A stretch of DNA of 64,000 bases from an uncultured Mycoplasmatota bacterium. GTDB lineage: Bacteria > Bacillota_I > Bacilli_A > RF39 > UBA660. The notes beneath the pieces are model-generated. The model was not told where the DNA came from and searched no databases. It was given only the letters and a program-made list of their open reading frames with translations. Within the stretch, counting starts at the first letter, position 1, and the number at the start of each line of letters is the position of its first letter. Made by a program: the position numbers and the translations under genes. Below, in pieces: positions 56,964 to 64,000 of the stretch. The DNA is taken from NCBI GenBank assembly GCA_900547225.1, contig URFW01000007.1, positions 9,452-73,451 on the forward strand, given 5' to 3'.

Positions 56964-57584
56964 TTATCTTAAAGTCTCTATTTGTTTTTCATAATCTTCA
57001 TCGTTCGTAACGTAAGAACCTGAAACTACCATATCACATCCTGCTGTTTTGCACATGTTAATGGTATCTTTATTAACACCACCATCAATACTTATGATTA
57101 AATCTTTAGGTGCTACTTTTTTTAATCGCTTTATCTTACTGATTACTTCTTTTTTAAAGGTTTGGCCACCTTTTCCTGGAGTAACACTCATAAACAAAAC
57201 TAAATCTATGTCATTTATATAAGGCATAAGCACTTCTATGCTAGTTTCTGGATTTATTGCAAGACCTATTTTCGTTTTTCTTTCCTTAACATATTTAATT
57301 AAGCTTGAATCTTTTATTATTTCTACGTGAAACGTAAGTAAATACGGCTTAAGGGTTAAGTACTTTTCTATCATACTATAATCTTGTACCATCATATGAA
57401 CATCAAGCTTTTTTTTAGAAAGTTGTGCTACTTTTTTATAATCTTCAAACAAAAAGGCTTTATTTTTAACAAACTTTCCGTCCATTACGTCAACATGAAG
57501 AAAGTCTGCACTTGATTCATTAACTTTTTTTATAGCATAATCTAATCTATTACATTCTTTTAATATTGATACAGAAACCTTCAT
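56964..57584 (-). CDS. rpe: ribulose-phosphate 3-epimerase
   Basis: A 206-residue TIM barrel with L-H-V-D-V-M-D-G-K-F-V, D-V-H-M-M-V, M-S-V-T-P-G-K-G-G-Q and S-I-D-G-G-V-N. It interconverts ribulose-5-phosphate and xylulose-5-phosphate in the pentose phosphate path. It is last in the fmt-rlmN-stp-prkC-rsgA-rpe operon and a little short for the family (about 215-220). Confidence 0.92.
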   Translation of the reverse strand: MKVSVSILKECNRLDYAIKKVNESSADFLHVDVMDGKFVKNKAFLFEDYKKVAQLSKKKLDVHMMVQDYSMIEKYLTLKPYLLTFHVEIIKDSSLIKYVKERKTKIGLAINPETSIEVLMPYINDIDLVLFMSVTPGKGGQTFKKEVISKIKRLKKVAPKDLIISIDGGVNKDTINMCKTAGCDMVVSGSYVTNDEDYEKQIETLR

Positions 57585-57588
57585 ATTC

Positions 57589-58431
57589 TTACCTCTTTAA
57601 CTCTTCTATGCTTTCTATAAATTTCTTATAGTTTTCATATCTTGTTTTTCTTATTTTACCATTTTCTACTAATTCTTTTATATAACATCCATCTTCTTTT
57701 AAATGCATGCAATCTTTATATTTACATTTGTCTTCATTTTCGTAAAATTCTTTAAAGTTATCTTTTATATCTTTTTTATCCATTCCGTTAAAATTAAGGG
57801 ATGAAAAGCCTGGAGTATCTGCAACTAAGCCGCCCGCTACTTCTAAAAGTTCAACGTGTCTTGTTGTGTGCCTTCCTCTTCCTAATGCCTTAGAAATTTC
57901 TCCTGTTGCTAAATTTAAACCTTTTTTTAAATTATTTAATAAAGATGACTTTCCAACTCCTGTTTGGCCCGTTAAAACGCTTAATTTGCCCTTTAAAAGG
58001 CTTTCTATGTTAGTTAGATCATCATTTATAAAAACCTTATATCCAATACTTTTATAATAATTAATTGCCTCATCTATTTCACGTGTAGAAGCTAAAAGAT
58101 CATACTTAGTGAAACAGATAACAGGAACAACGTTATTATACTCTATTACAACAAGCATTTTATCTAGTAAGTTACTAGAGAAATTAGGTTCTTTGCAACT
58201 TACTAAAATTATTGCCTCATCTATATTTGCAATAGGAGGCCTTATAAGTTCATTTTTTCTTGGTAATATCTTGGTTATTATGCGTTTTTCTAAATCAAAA
58301 TCAACCATATCACCAACAAGAGGAGAAATTTTTTGATATCTAAATTTCCCAATTGATGAACATTCGTAATACTTTTTATCGTATTCAACGGTCCACTTAT
58401 TACTTATTAGTTTTATTACTCTACCTTTCAT
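57589..58431 (-). CDS. rsgA: ribosome small-subunit GTPase RsgA
   Basis: A 280-residue circularly permuted GTPase: OB fold N-terminus, G4-like C-F-T-K-Y-D before G1 T-G-Q-T-G-V-G-K-S-S, G3 D-T-P-G-F, then a zinc-binding C-x-C/H cluster (C-K-Y-K-D-C-M-H, C at the end of E-D-G-C). It tests late 30S assembly. Its ATG follows the prkC stop directly. Confidence 0.96.
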   Translation of the reverse strand: MKGRVIKLISNKWTVEYDKKYYECSSIGKFRYQKISPLVGDMVDFDLEKRIITKILPRKNELIRPPIANIDEAIILVSCKEPNFSSNLLDKMLVVIEYNNVVPVICFTKYDLLASTREIDEAINYYKSIGYKVFINDDLTNIESLLKGKLSVLTGQTGVGKSSLLNNLKKGLNLATGEISKALGRGRHTTRHVELLEVAGGLVADTPGFSSLNFNGMDKKDIKDNFKEFYENEDKCKYKDCMHLKEDGCYIKELVENGKIRKTRYENYKKFIESIEELKR

Positions 58432-60165
58432 CTACTCTTCCCCATCTGTCACTGCTTTGGTAGTAGTTGTTGTAGTTGCTTCTGGCTTTTTAGATACAAC
58501 AACTTTAAATGTTTCTCCGTCAAACACTTCTTCGCCTGCTTTTGGAGATTGCGCAAGTATTATGTTTTCTTCTCCATCAGACTCTTTATAAGTAACCTTT
58601 ATTGTTAATCCATATTTTTCACAAAATTCAGTTGCTCTATCAAGTGTCCATGAATCAGTTACCATATCAGGATAAGTAGATAATATCTTAGGAATGTATA
58701 AAACTATTTTTTCTCCCTTTGATAGTTTTTCTCCTTGTTTTACACTTTGGTCTATAACTAGCTGTTTTTTATTAGTATAACTAGACGAATCTTCTACTTC
58801 TTTTTCTTCTATTGTTACCTTTATTCCAAGTAATTCTAACTTAGCCTTTACTTCGTATGCATTTTGGCCAGTATAGTCTTCTACCTTAGTTTTACTTGTT
58901 CCAGATGAATAGTATATAGTTACAGTTGTTCCTTTTTTAGCATATCTGTTTTTAGCTGGATCCGTTTCAATTACTAAGTTTTCATCAACATCGTCACTTG
59001 CTTTCTTTTTAGAATCAACCTTAAAGCCTTCTTTTTTAAGCATCTTTTCAGCCTTTGATATTTCCATACCAGATACATCAGGCACTTCTATATCTTTTGA
59101 TGAACTAAGTTTTGGAAAAACAATAATAATAAGAATAAAGGCTGCTGCTAAAACACCAATTATTGAAAATAGTATGGCAAGTCTTTTTTTGTTACCTTTT
59201 TCTATTTTCTCATCTTCTGTTATTTGTTTAATTTCTGGCTCTTCTTTAGTGTTTTTCTTAGTTTCTTTTAAAGTATTTGCCCTTGTATCAGAAAAGTCTG
59301 TTTCAGGATATTTAAATGTTATTCTCTCTTCGTTTTCCCTATCTTCATCTAAACAAGTTTTTATATCATCAGCCATCTCCCTAACGTCATGATATCTGTT
59401 TTTAGGATTTTTAGCAGCTGCTTTTAATATTATGTTCTCAACTGATTGAGGTACAACCGGGTTTAATTCACGTACAGAAGGAAGTGGTTCTTTCATGTGC
59501 TTTAACGCTATTTCAACTGCGCTATCGCCTCTAAAAGGAACTCTTCCAGTTAGCATTTCAAACATTAAAATTCCAAGTGAATAAATGTCGCTTCTAATTG
59601 TTGAACCTTTTCCACTTGCTTGTTCTGGTGGAAGGTAGTGAACGCTTCCCATAACTGAGTTCGTTTGGGTTAATTGAGCACTATTTAAGGCCATTGCTAT
59701 ACCAAAGTCAGTTATTTTAACAAGGCCACTATCTTTTATCATTATGTTTTGTGGTTTAATATCACGGTGTATTATGTATGAATCATGAGCACTTTTAAGT
59801 GCATCTAATAACTGAAGCATAATATCCATTGTCTCAGGAAGAGATAAAACGCCACGTTTTTTTATTAATTGTTTTAAAGTTTTACCTTCAATATATTCCA
59901 TTACGATATAAAAGTTTCCATCATCTTCACCAACATCATATATTTCAACTATGTTAGGATGAGATAATGATGAGGCTGATAGCGCTTCTCTTTGGAATCT
60001 TCTTACGAATTTTTCATCACCTGCAAGGTCTCCTCTTAAAACCTTTACCGCAACACGTCTATCTAAAATGGTATCACGAGCTAAATAAACATTAGCCATT
60101 CCACCTTCACCAATAAGTTTTAAAATTTCATAACGGTCATTTATTAATTGTCCTTTTGCAATCAT
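58432..60165 (-). CDS. prkC: PASTA-domain Ser/Thr protein kinase PrkC
   Basis: A 577-residue receptor kinase: Hanks-type kinase (1-270; G-E-G-G-M-A-N-V, H-R-D-I-K-P-Q-N, D-F-G-I-A, P-P-E-Q-A), a linker, one membrane helix (about 329-351), three extracellular PASTA repeats, and a Thr-rich tail (E-A-T-T-T-T-T-T-K). PASTA domains bind muropeptides or lipid II; B. subtilis PrkC triggers spore germination and controls wall synthesis. The partner phosphatase is encoded just upstream. Confidence 0.96.
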   Translation of the reverse strand: MIAKGQLINDRYEILKLIGEGGMANVYLARDTILDRRVAVKVLRGDLAGDEKFVRRFQREALSASSLSHPNIVEIYDVGEDDGNFYIVMEYIEGKTLKQLIKKRGVLSLPETMDIMLQLLDALKSAHDSYIIHRDIKPQNIMIKDSGLVKITDFGIAMALNSAQLTQTNSVMGSVHYLPPEQASGKGSTIRSDIYSLGILMFEMLTGRVPFRGDSAVEIALKHMKEPLPSVRELNPVVPQSVENIILKAAAKNPKNRYHDVREMADDIKTCLDEDRENEERITFKYPETDFSDTRANTLKETKKNTKEEPEIKQITEDEKIEKGNKKRLAILFSIIGVLAAAFILIIIVFPKLSSSKDIEVPDVSGMEISKAEKMLKKEGFKVDSKKKASDDVDENLVIETDPAKNRYAKKGTTVTIYYSSGTSKTKVEDYTGQNAYEVKAKLELLGIKVTIEEKEVEDSSSYTNKKQLVIDQSVKQGEKLSKGEKIVLYIPKILSTYPDMVTDSWTLDRATEFCEKYGLTIKVTYKESDGEENIILAQSPKAGEEVFDGETFKVVVSKKPEATTTTTTKAVTDGEE

Positions 60166-60167
60166 AA

Positions 60168-60905
60168 CTATTCACCACTTTCCTTTTGTAAACATGCGAT
60201 GGATATGTTATCAGTTCCACCCCTTAAATTACTCTTTTTAATTAATTTAACTATTTTTTCTTCGATTGTTAAGTCGCTGTTTAACACTTTTTCTATTTGA
60301 CTTACGCTAAGCATGTTAGTTAAACCATCACTACACAAGAATATTCCGTCACATGATGTATCAACATCAAATATGTCTACGTCTATTGGATTGTTAGCTC
60401 CAAGTGCTCTCATAAGTACGTTTTTTCTTGGATGGTTTACCGCTTCTTCCTTGGTTAATTCACCTGTTTCAACCAAAAGATTAACTAGCGTATGATCCTT
60501 TGTTACCTTGTATAAGTTTCCACCCTTAAATACAAATCCAGAAGAGTCTCCAACGTTACCAAATAAAATATAATCTTTTGTTACAATAGAAAGAACAAGA
60601 GTTGTACCCATTCCCTTACTTTCAGGAAATTCATCAGTATACTTAAATATATCATCATTTAACTTACTTACGTTTTCTCTTATCCAGTTAACCGCAGCAT
60701 CTTTTTCGCCTACCGAGGATAAGTTTTTAAACTTTTCAGTAAGACCATTTACAACGATTGATGATGCAACTTCACCTGCTTTGTGGCCACCCATTCCGTC
60801 TGCTACAACAAGCAAATACTCACCAGATAAATTTTTAACAATCATAACAGAATCTTCATTATGGGTTCTAACCTTTCCCGTATCAGATATATAATATGCT
60901 CTCAT
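60168..60905 (-). CDS. PP2C-family Ser/Thr phosphatase (Stp/PrpC)
   Basis: A 245-residue PP2C enzyme with metal-binding motifs: R-x-H-N-E-D-S near the start, V-A-D-G-M-G-G-H, G-T-T-L-V-L-S, F-G-N-V-G-D-S-S, C-S-D-G-L-T-N and a terminal G-G-T-D-N-I-S. It reverses phosphorylation by PrkC, whose gene follows after two bases. Confidence 0.95.
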   Translation of the reverse strand: MRAYYISDTGKVRTHNEDSVMIVKNLSGEYLLVVADGMGGHKAGEVASSIVVNGLTEKFKNLSSVGEKDAAVNWIRENVSKLNDDIFKYTDEFPESKGMGTTLVLSIVTKDYILFGNVGDSSGFVFKGGNLYKVTKDHTLVNLLVETGELTKEEAVNHPRKNVLMRALGANNPIDVDIFDVDTSCDGIFLCSDGLTNMLSVSQIEKVLNSDLTIEEKIVKLIKKSNLRGGTDNISIACLQKESGE

Positions 60906-60907
60906 TT

Positions 60908-61936
60908 TTAACTGTCCTTTCCTATCTGTTCACTTCTAAGTTGTCCGCAAGCTGCAGATACTTTAGAACCAAACTCTCTTCTTATGGTAACGTTTATGTT
61001 TCCTTCTTTTAATATATCATAAAATCTATTAATTGTCACTTTAGGAGAAGTTTTATATTCTATGTGAGAAGTTTCGTTATATGGTATTAAATTAACGTAG
61101 CAATTAAGTCCTTTAAGCAAATGGACAAGCTTTATGGCACACTCTTCGCTATCGTTTACACCCTTTAATAAAATATATTCAAAAGTTACGCGGCGATTAG
61201 TTTTTGCAATATAATCTCTTACCGCATCCATTATATCTCCTATCTTATAAGCCTTATTAATAGGCATTATTTTATCTCTTACTAAATCAGTTGGAGCATG
61301 AAGACTTATCGCTAAATTAACGCCAGCCTTTTCTTTTGTAAACTCCCTTATTTTAGGAACAATACCGCAAGTTGATACGGTAATATGTCTTATTCCTATG
61401 TTTATTCCCTTAGGATCATTTATTATGTTAATAAATTTCATTACGTTATCATAATTATCAAATGGTTCTCCTATGCCCATTAAAACAACGTGACTTACTC
61501 TTTCTTTTATATCTTCTTCTACTTTTAGTATTTGAAGCACTAACTCAAACGCAAATAGATTCCTTACCTTTTTTAGTCTACCACTTTCACAAAAACGGCA
61601 TCCCATATTACAGCCAACCTCAGTTGATACGCATAAGCTGTTGCCATAATCATGATTCATTAAAACAGCTTCTATTTTGTTTCCATCATAAAGTTCAAAT
61701 AAATATTTTTTAACGTCAACATCACTTTGCTTTTTAACTAGCTTAATCGTGTCCATACTAAAGTTTTCTTTTAAATACTTAATCAAATCTTTTTTTAGAT
61801 TAGTCATTAAATCAAATGATGTAACTCTTTTTATATAAAGCCAGTCAAAAACTTGTGCTGCTCTAAATTTAGTTTCACCAATTTTTAAAAAATAATTTTC
61901 TAAATCTTTCTTTGTATAATTATAAATATTGTTCAT
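60908..61936 (-). CDS. rlmN: 23S rRNA (adenine2503-C2)-methyltransferase RlmN
   Basis: A 342-residue radical SAM enzyme with the cluster motif C-N-M-G-C-R-F-C, an M-G-I-G-E-P motif and the two methyl-transfer cysteines (S-A-A-C-G-Q near the end, and in the cluster region). It methylates A2503 of 23S rRNA and some tRNAs. SD TAAGGAG. Confidence 0.95.
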   Translation of the reverse strand: MNNIYNYTKKDLENYFLKIGETKFRAAQVFDWLYIKRVTSFDLMTNLKKDLIKYLKENFSMDTIKLVKKQSDVDVKKYLFELYDGNKIEAVLMNHDYGNSLCVSTEVGCNMGCRFCESGRLKKVRNLFAFELVLQILKVEEDIKERVSHVVLMGIGEPFDNYDNVMKFINIINDPKGINIGIRHITVSTCGIVPKIREFTKEKAGVNLAISLHAPTDLVRDKIMPINKAYKIGDIMDAVRDYIAKTNRRVTFEYILLKGVNDSEECAIKLVHLLKGLNCYVNLIPYNETSHIEYKTSPKVTINRFYDILKEGNINVTIRREFGSKVSAACGQLRSEQIGKDS

Positions 61937-62050
61937 AAATACTCCTTAATCACTAATAATAATTATATCAAATAAAAAGATAAAGGTTAATAAATTAAGC
62001 AAATATTGCAAAGAAAATGATTAATTAATACGCTATTTACACATTTTTAT

Positions 62051-62080
62051 GTATATATTTTATTTTAATAGAAAATACTA
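62051..62080 (+). promoter_or_regulatory. possible sigma-G-type promoter of the DUF1540 gene
   Basis: GTATA (62051-62055), 18-base spacer, AATACTA (62074-62080), just before the SD. This resembles the forespore sigma-G consensus (GYATR-N18-CATWMTA) with one mismatch; no good sigma-A boxes are present. Confidence 0.35.
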
Positions 62081-62098
62081 TTTATGGAGGTTAGGAAA

Positions 62099-62263
62099 AT
62101 GAATGATAGTAATAAAAGTATTAAATGTGAAGTAGAATCTTGTAAGTACAACAATAAAGCTGACAGTTATTGTACTTTAAATGAAATAAAAGTAAGCTCA
62201 ACATGCGATAACTGTAATGCTAGAAAAAAAGAAACAATCTGTGATAGTTTTGAAGAAAAATAA
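62099..62263 (+). CDS. DUF1540 small cysteine-rich protein
   Basis: A 54-residue protein read from an ATG seven bases after the SD GGAGG. Sequence features are S-I-K-C-E-V-E-S-C-K-Y-N, Y-C-T-L-N-E-I-K-V, C-D-N-C and the terminal E-T-I-C-D-S-F-E, the DUF1540 cysteine pattern. Such proteins are common in spore-forming Clostridia and Bacilli and may bind metal through the cysteines; the role is not established. It lies alone on the plus strand between rlmN and fmt, with a shared terminator downstream. Confidence 0.88.
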   Translation: MNDSNKSIKCEVESCKYNNKADSYCTLNEIKVSSTCDNCNARKKETICDSFEEK

Positions 62264-62264
62264 A

Positions 62265-62305
62265 AAAGAGGATTACATAAAGCATTTGCCTACATAATCT
62301 TCTTT
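62265..62305. terminator. bidirectional terminator between DUF1540 gene and fmt
   Basis: Eleven-pair stem AAAGAGGATTA (62265-62275) / TAATCTTCTTT (62295-62305) with one G.U, T-runs on both strands. Confidence 0.8.
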
Positions 62306-63208
62306 TTTATTTCCATTTATAAAATCCTTTATATTCATTTTCTTTTTACCAGGAATTTGTAATTCTTTTATTAACACACTTCCATCTTTAGTTGCAACAC
62401 AAAGTCCATTTTTATCTAGATTAATAATTGTACCAGGGGTTTTGTCATATTTATTATTAGTTATTGAAGATGACCAAAGTTTTATGTTTTTATCATCTAA
62501 AACGGCATATGCTCCAGGCCAAGAATTAAGTCCTCTAATTTGATTATACACATCTTTAGATGACTTATCAAATGATACGTGTTCTTCTTCTCTAGATACG
62601 TTACATGCATAGGTTGCATCAGCATCATTTTGCTTTTCTCTTTTATTTGTTCCGTTTATTATGCTAGGTAACGTTTTCATAAGAAGTGGAACCGATATAG
62701 CGCTTAACTTATCATGCAAAGATTCTGCTGTATCATTATCTTCTATTTTAACTTCTTCTTTTGCTATCATATCACCGGTATCCATACCCTTATCCATATA
62801 CATGATTGTTATTCCCGTTTTATCATAACCATTTATAATTGCCTTATGAATAGGTGCTCCTCCTCTTAACTTTGGTAGAAGAGAAGCATGAACATTTATA
62901 CACCCATACTTAGGACAATTTAAAATAACTAAAGGCACTATTTGACCATAGGCACAAGTAATTATAATGTCTGGATTTAAGCTTGTTACATCTTCATATT
63001 CTTCTTTAATTTTAACAGGTTGAAGAACCTTTATATTATTTTTAATAGCAACCTTTTTTATAGGAGAAAAAGATATCTCATGTTTTCTTCCTACTTCTTT
63101 ATCAGGTTGTGTCACTACTGCTACTACGTTTGTCTCTTTTATTAATTCTTCTAATATTGGAACACAAAAAACTGGCGTTCCCATAAATATTACTTTTAAA
63201 TCTTTCAT
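62273..63208 (-). CDS. fmt: methionyl-tRNA formyltransferase
   Basis: A 311-residue enzyme formylating Met-tRNA-fMet. It has F-M-G-T-P-x-F at the start, then the catalytic Asn-His-Asp set in I-N-V-H-A-S-L-L-P-K-L-R-G-G-A-P-I and M-D-T-G-D, and a C-terminal OB-like domain that binds tRNA. It heads the visible part of the fmt-rlmN-stp-prkC-rsgA-rpe gene order, although the DUF1540 gene lies between it and rlmN. The initiator tRNA is at 42843. Confidence 0.95.
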   Translation of the reverse strand: MKDLKVIFMGTPVFCVPILEELIKETNVVAVVTQPDKEVGRKHEISFSPIKKVAIKNNIKVLQPVKIKEEYEDVTSLNPDIIITCAYGQIVPLVILNCPKYGCINVHASLLPKLRGGAPIHKAIINGYDKTGITIMYMDKGMDTGDMIAKEEVKIEDNDTAESLHDKLSAISVPLLMKTLPSIINGTNKREKQNDADATYACNVSREEEHVSFDKSSKDVYNQIRGLNSWPGAYAVLDDKNIKLWSSSITNNKYDKTPGTIINLDKNGLCVATKDGSVLIKELQIPGKKKMNIKDFINGNKKEDYVGKCFM

Positions 63209-63286
63209 TTATATCACCAAACAAATTATAACATAACTTATATTAAATTAAAAATGAATAACAAAAATAGTTATTCATTTTATTAA

Positions 63287-64000
63287 TTATAAATCTGATT
63301 TTGATATTGTAATTACTGGACGAAGGCCAGCTAAAAAATCAGTTTCTGGAGAAAAGCCACCTGAAAAACTAGAGCCATGATCAGCTTGAATAGAATCTGC
63401 TGGGTTTATGATATAAATAGAATAATAACTACTTGCAGTTGAAAGATAATACCATGTTGTTGTAACCCATGATGGGGCTGAAGCACACGAGTTAGTACTT
63501 TCGGCACACCCCAATGCAATAGCCTCATTATATGTTAAAAGTTTAGTACTAGCACTCGTTTTGTTTAAAGTGTTTTTAATATAATTTTCATAATTTTTTA
63601 ACGGTGCATAAAGATTTGAATTACTATCAAACACATCCGCTGGGTAACTACTGCCATATTTTGAATTTAATCCTCTGTCTGCAGTACCCCAATATTCGTA
63701 ATAACACTGTTCGGAAGAACTAAAACAATTGTTAATAATATTAGAAGTATCATAGTTAGAAAACGCAATTCCTCCCATTACAGTATAGAAAGTAAAATTA
63801 CCAGAAGCATCAATCATTAATGATTCCTTAGTCTTTTCACTTTGAAGACCATAACCTTCCTCTGACGATGATATTGCAGTTTTCTTTTCTCCTGATTCAT
63901 CATATATAAATTTATTACCAACAAGTAAATTATACTTAGCAAGTGCTGTTACAGTACTTCCATTATCTCTTATTACATAAAAGTCTTCACTTACCTTTGT
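63287..64000 (-). CDS. secreted/pilin-like protein, C-terminal part
   Basis: The open frame runs from the window edge to the stop at 63287, 237 residues; an internal ATG at 63817 is not the start. Visible sequence includes F-Y-V-I-R-D-N-G-S-T-V, L-A-K-Y-N-L-L-V-G-N, many Ser/Asn/Tyr, five cysteines (C-x6-C, C-x6-C) and the end A-G-L-R-P-V-I-T-I-S-K-S-D-L. The L-R-P-V-I-T-I-x-K ending is familiar from extracellular, often prepilin-type proteins of gut Bacillota. The N-terminus lies outside, so signal and anchor cannot be judged. Confidence 0.6.
   Translation of the reverse strand, partial: TKVSEDFYVIRDNGSTVTALAKYNLLVGNKFIYDESGEKKTAISSSEEGYGLQSEKTKESLMIDASGNFTFYTVMGGIAFSNYDTSNIINNCFSSSEQCYYEYWGTADRGLNSKYGSSYPADVFDSNSNLYAPLKNYENYIKNTLNKTSASTKLLTYNEAIALGCAESTNSCASAPSWVTTTWYYLSTASSYYSIYIINPADSIQADHGSSFSGGFSPETDFLAGLRPVITISKSDL

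Noticed and set aside
63287..63817. Gene starting at the ATG at 63817
   Set aside because: The frame stays open upstream to the window edge with protein-like sequence, and the ATG has no SD.

Overview
The window comes from an AT-rich, Gram-positive-type bacterium (Bacillota) with a cell wall and, very probably, endospores. Evidence for the wall is a PASTA Ser/Thr kinase and its PP2C phosphatase, a SEDS protein, a penicillin-binding D,D-carboxypeptidase, UppP and a DUF368-type undecaprenyl-phosphate translocase. Evidence for spores is a CotZ/ExsY-type cysteine-rich coat protein, a CotF protein with its small partner, a DUF1540 protein and a KinB-like kinase. UGA is used as a stop, so the code is the standard bacterial one. 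Most genes lie on the minus strand. I cannot name a species; the gene order resembles Bacilli or Erysipelotrichia-like gut lineages. Many starts were chosen from Shine-Dalgarno (SD) position rather than by the longest frame.

Layout. 1-1.6 kb: 3' end of the rimP-nusA-rnpM operon, with a one-domain RimP. 1.6-10.7 kb: accessory and spore genes (repeat protein, CPBP protease, degenerate metallophosphoesterase, KinB-like kinase, cysteine-less EIIB-like protein, CotZ, SEDS, CotF pair, decayed hydrolase, LLH holin, UDG-like protein) mixed with tRNAs. 10.7-17.7 kb: tRNAs, exonuclease III, an orphan MvaI/BcnI-like nuclease, MscL, polyprenyl-phosphate translocase, YerB-like protein and a BaiN-like flavoprotein. 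17.9-26.9 kb: a one-strand seven-gene defence island: XRE regulator, FokI-type two-domain adenine methylase, HNH nuclease, a GIY-YIG/T5orf172 gene broken by one extra AT in an AT tract, a SieB-like membrane protein, and an OLD-nuclease/UvrD-helicase pair of Gabija type. 27-34 kb: FabG-like SDR, then an ABC transporter with two-component system whose cassette is bracketed by two copies of one terminator, with a FabG relic beside the distal copy.

34-40.5 kb: an M29 aminopeptidase-aspS-gatC-gatA-gatB operon for tRNA-dependent Asn/Gln formation. It is led by a T-box whose specifier loop contains GAAC, that is GAA (Glu) and AAC (Asn) overlapping by one base shift. 40.5-44 kb: two kinase-fold proteins around tRNA-Asn, then tRNA-fMet/Ser and a six-tRNA operon (Val-Thr-Tyr-Gln-Lys-Leu). 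44-54 kb: housekeeping genes (S1 protein, Nfu, RNase Y, carboxypeptidase, HtpG under a CIRCE operator, UppP, HolA). 54.4-56 kb: infC-rpmI-rplT with an attenuator leader, an apparent AUA start for IF3 and an L20 carrying an extra C-terminal Rho-N/SAP-like domain. 57-63.2 kb: the classic fmt-rlmN-stp-prkC-rsgA-rpe cluster, with a DUF1540 gene beside fmt. The window ends inside a secreted or pilin-like protein gene.

Eighteen tRNA genes are present (Glu, Ile, Ala, Pro x2, Arg x2, Phe, Asp, Asn, fMet, Ser, Leu, Lys, Gln, Tyr, Thr, Val), all on the minus strand and all with encoded CCA. Several have clear TTGACA/TATAAT promoters and hairpin-plus-T terminators. No CRISPR array, rRNA or complete transposase was seen.
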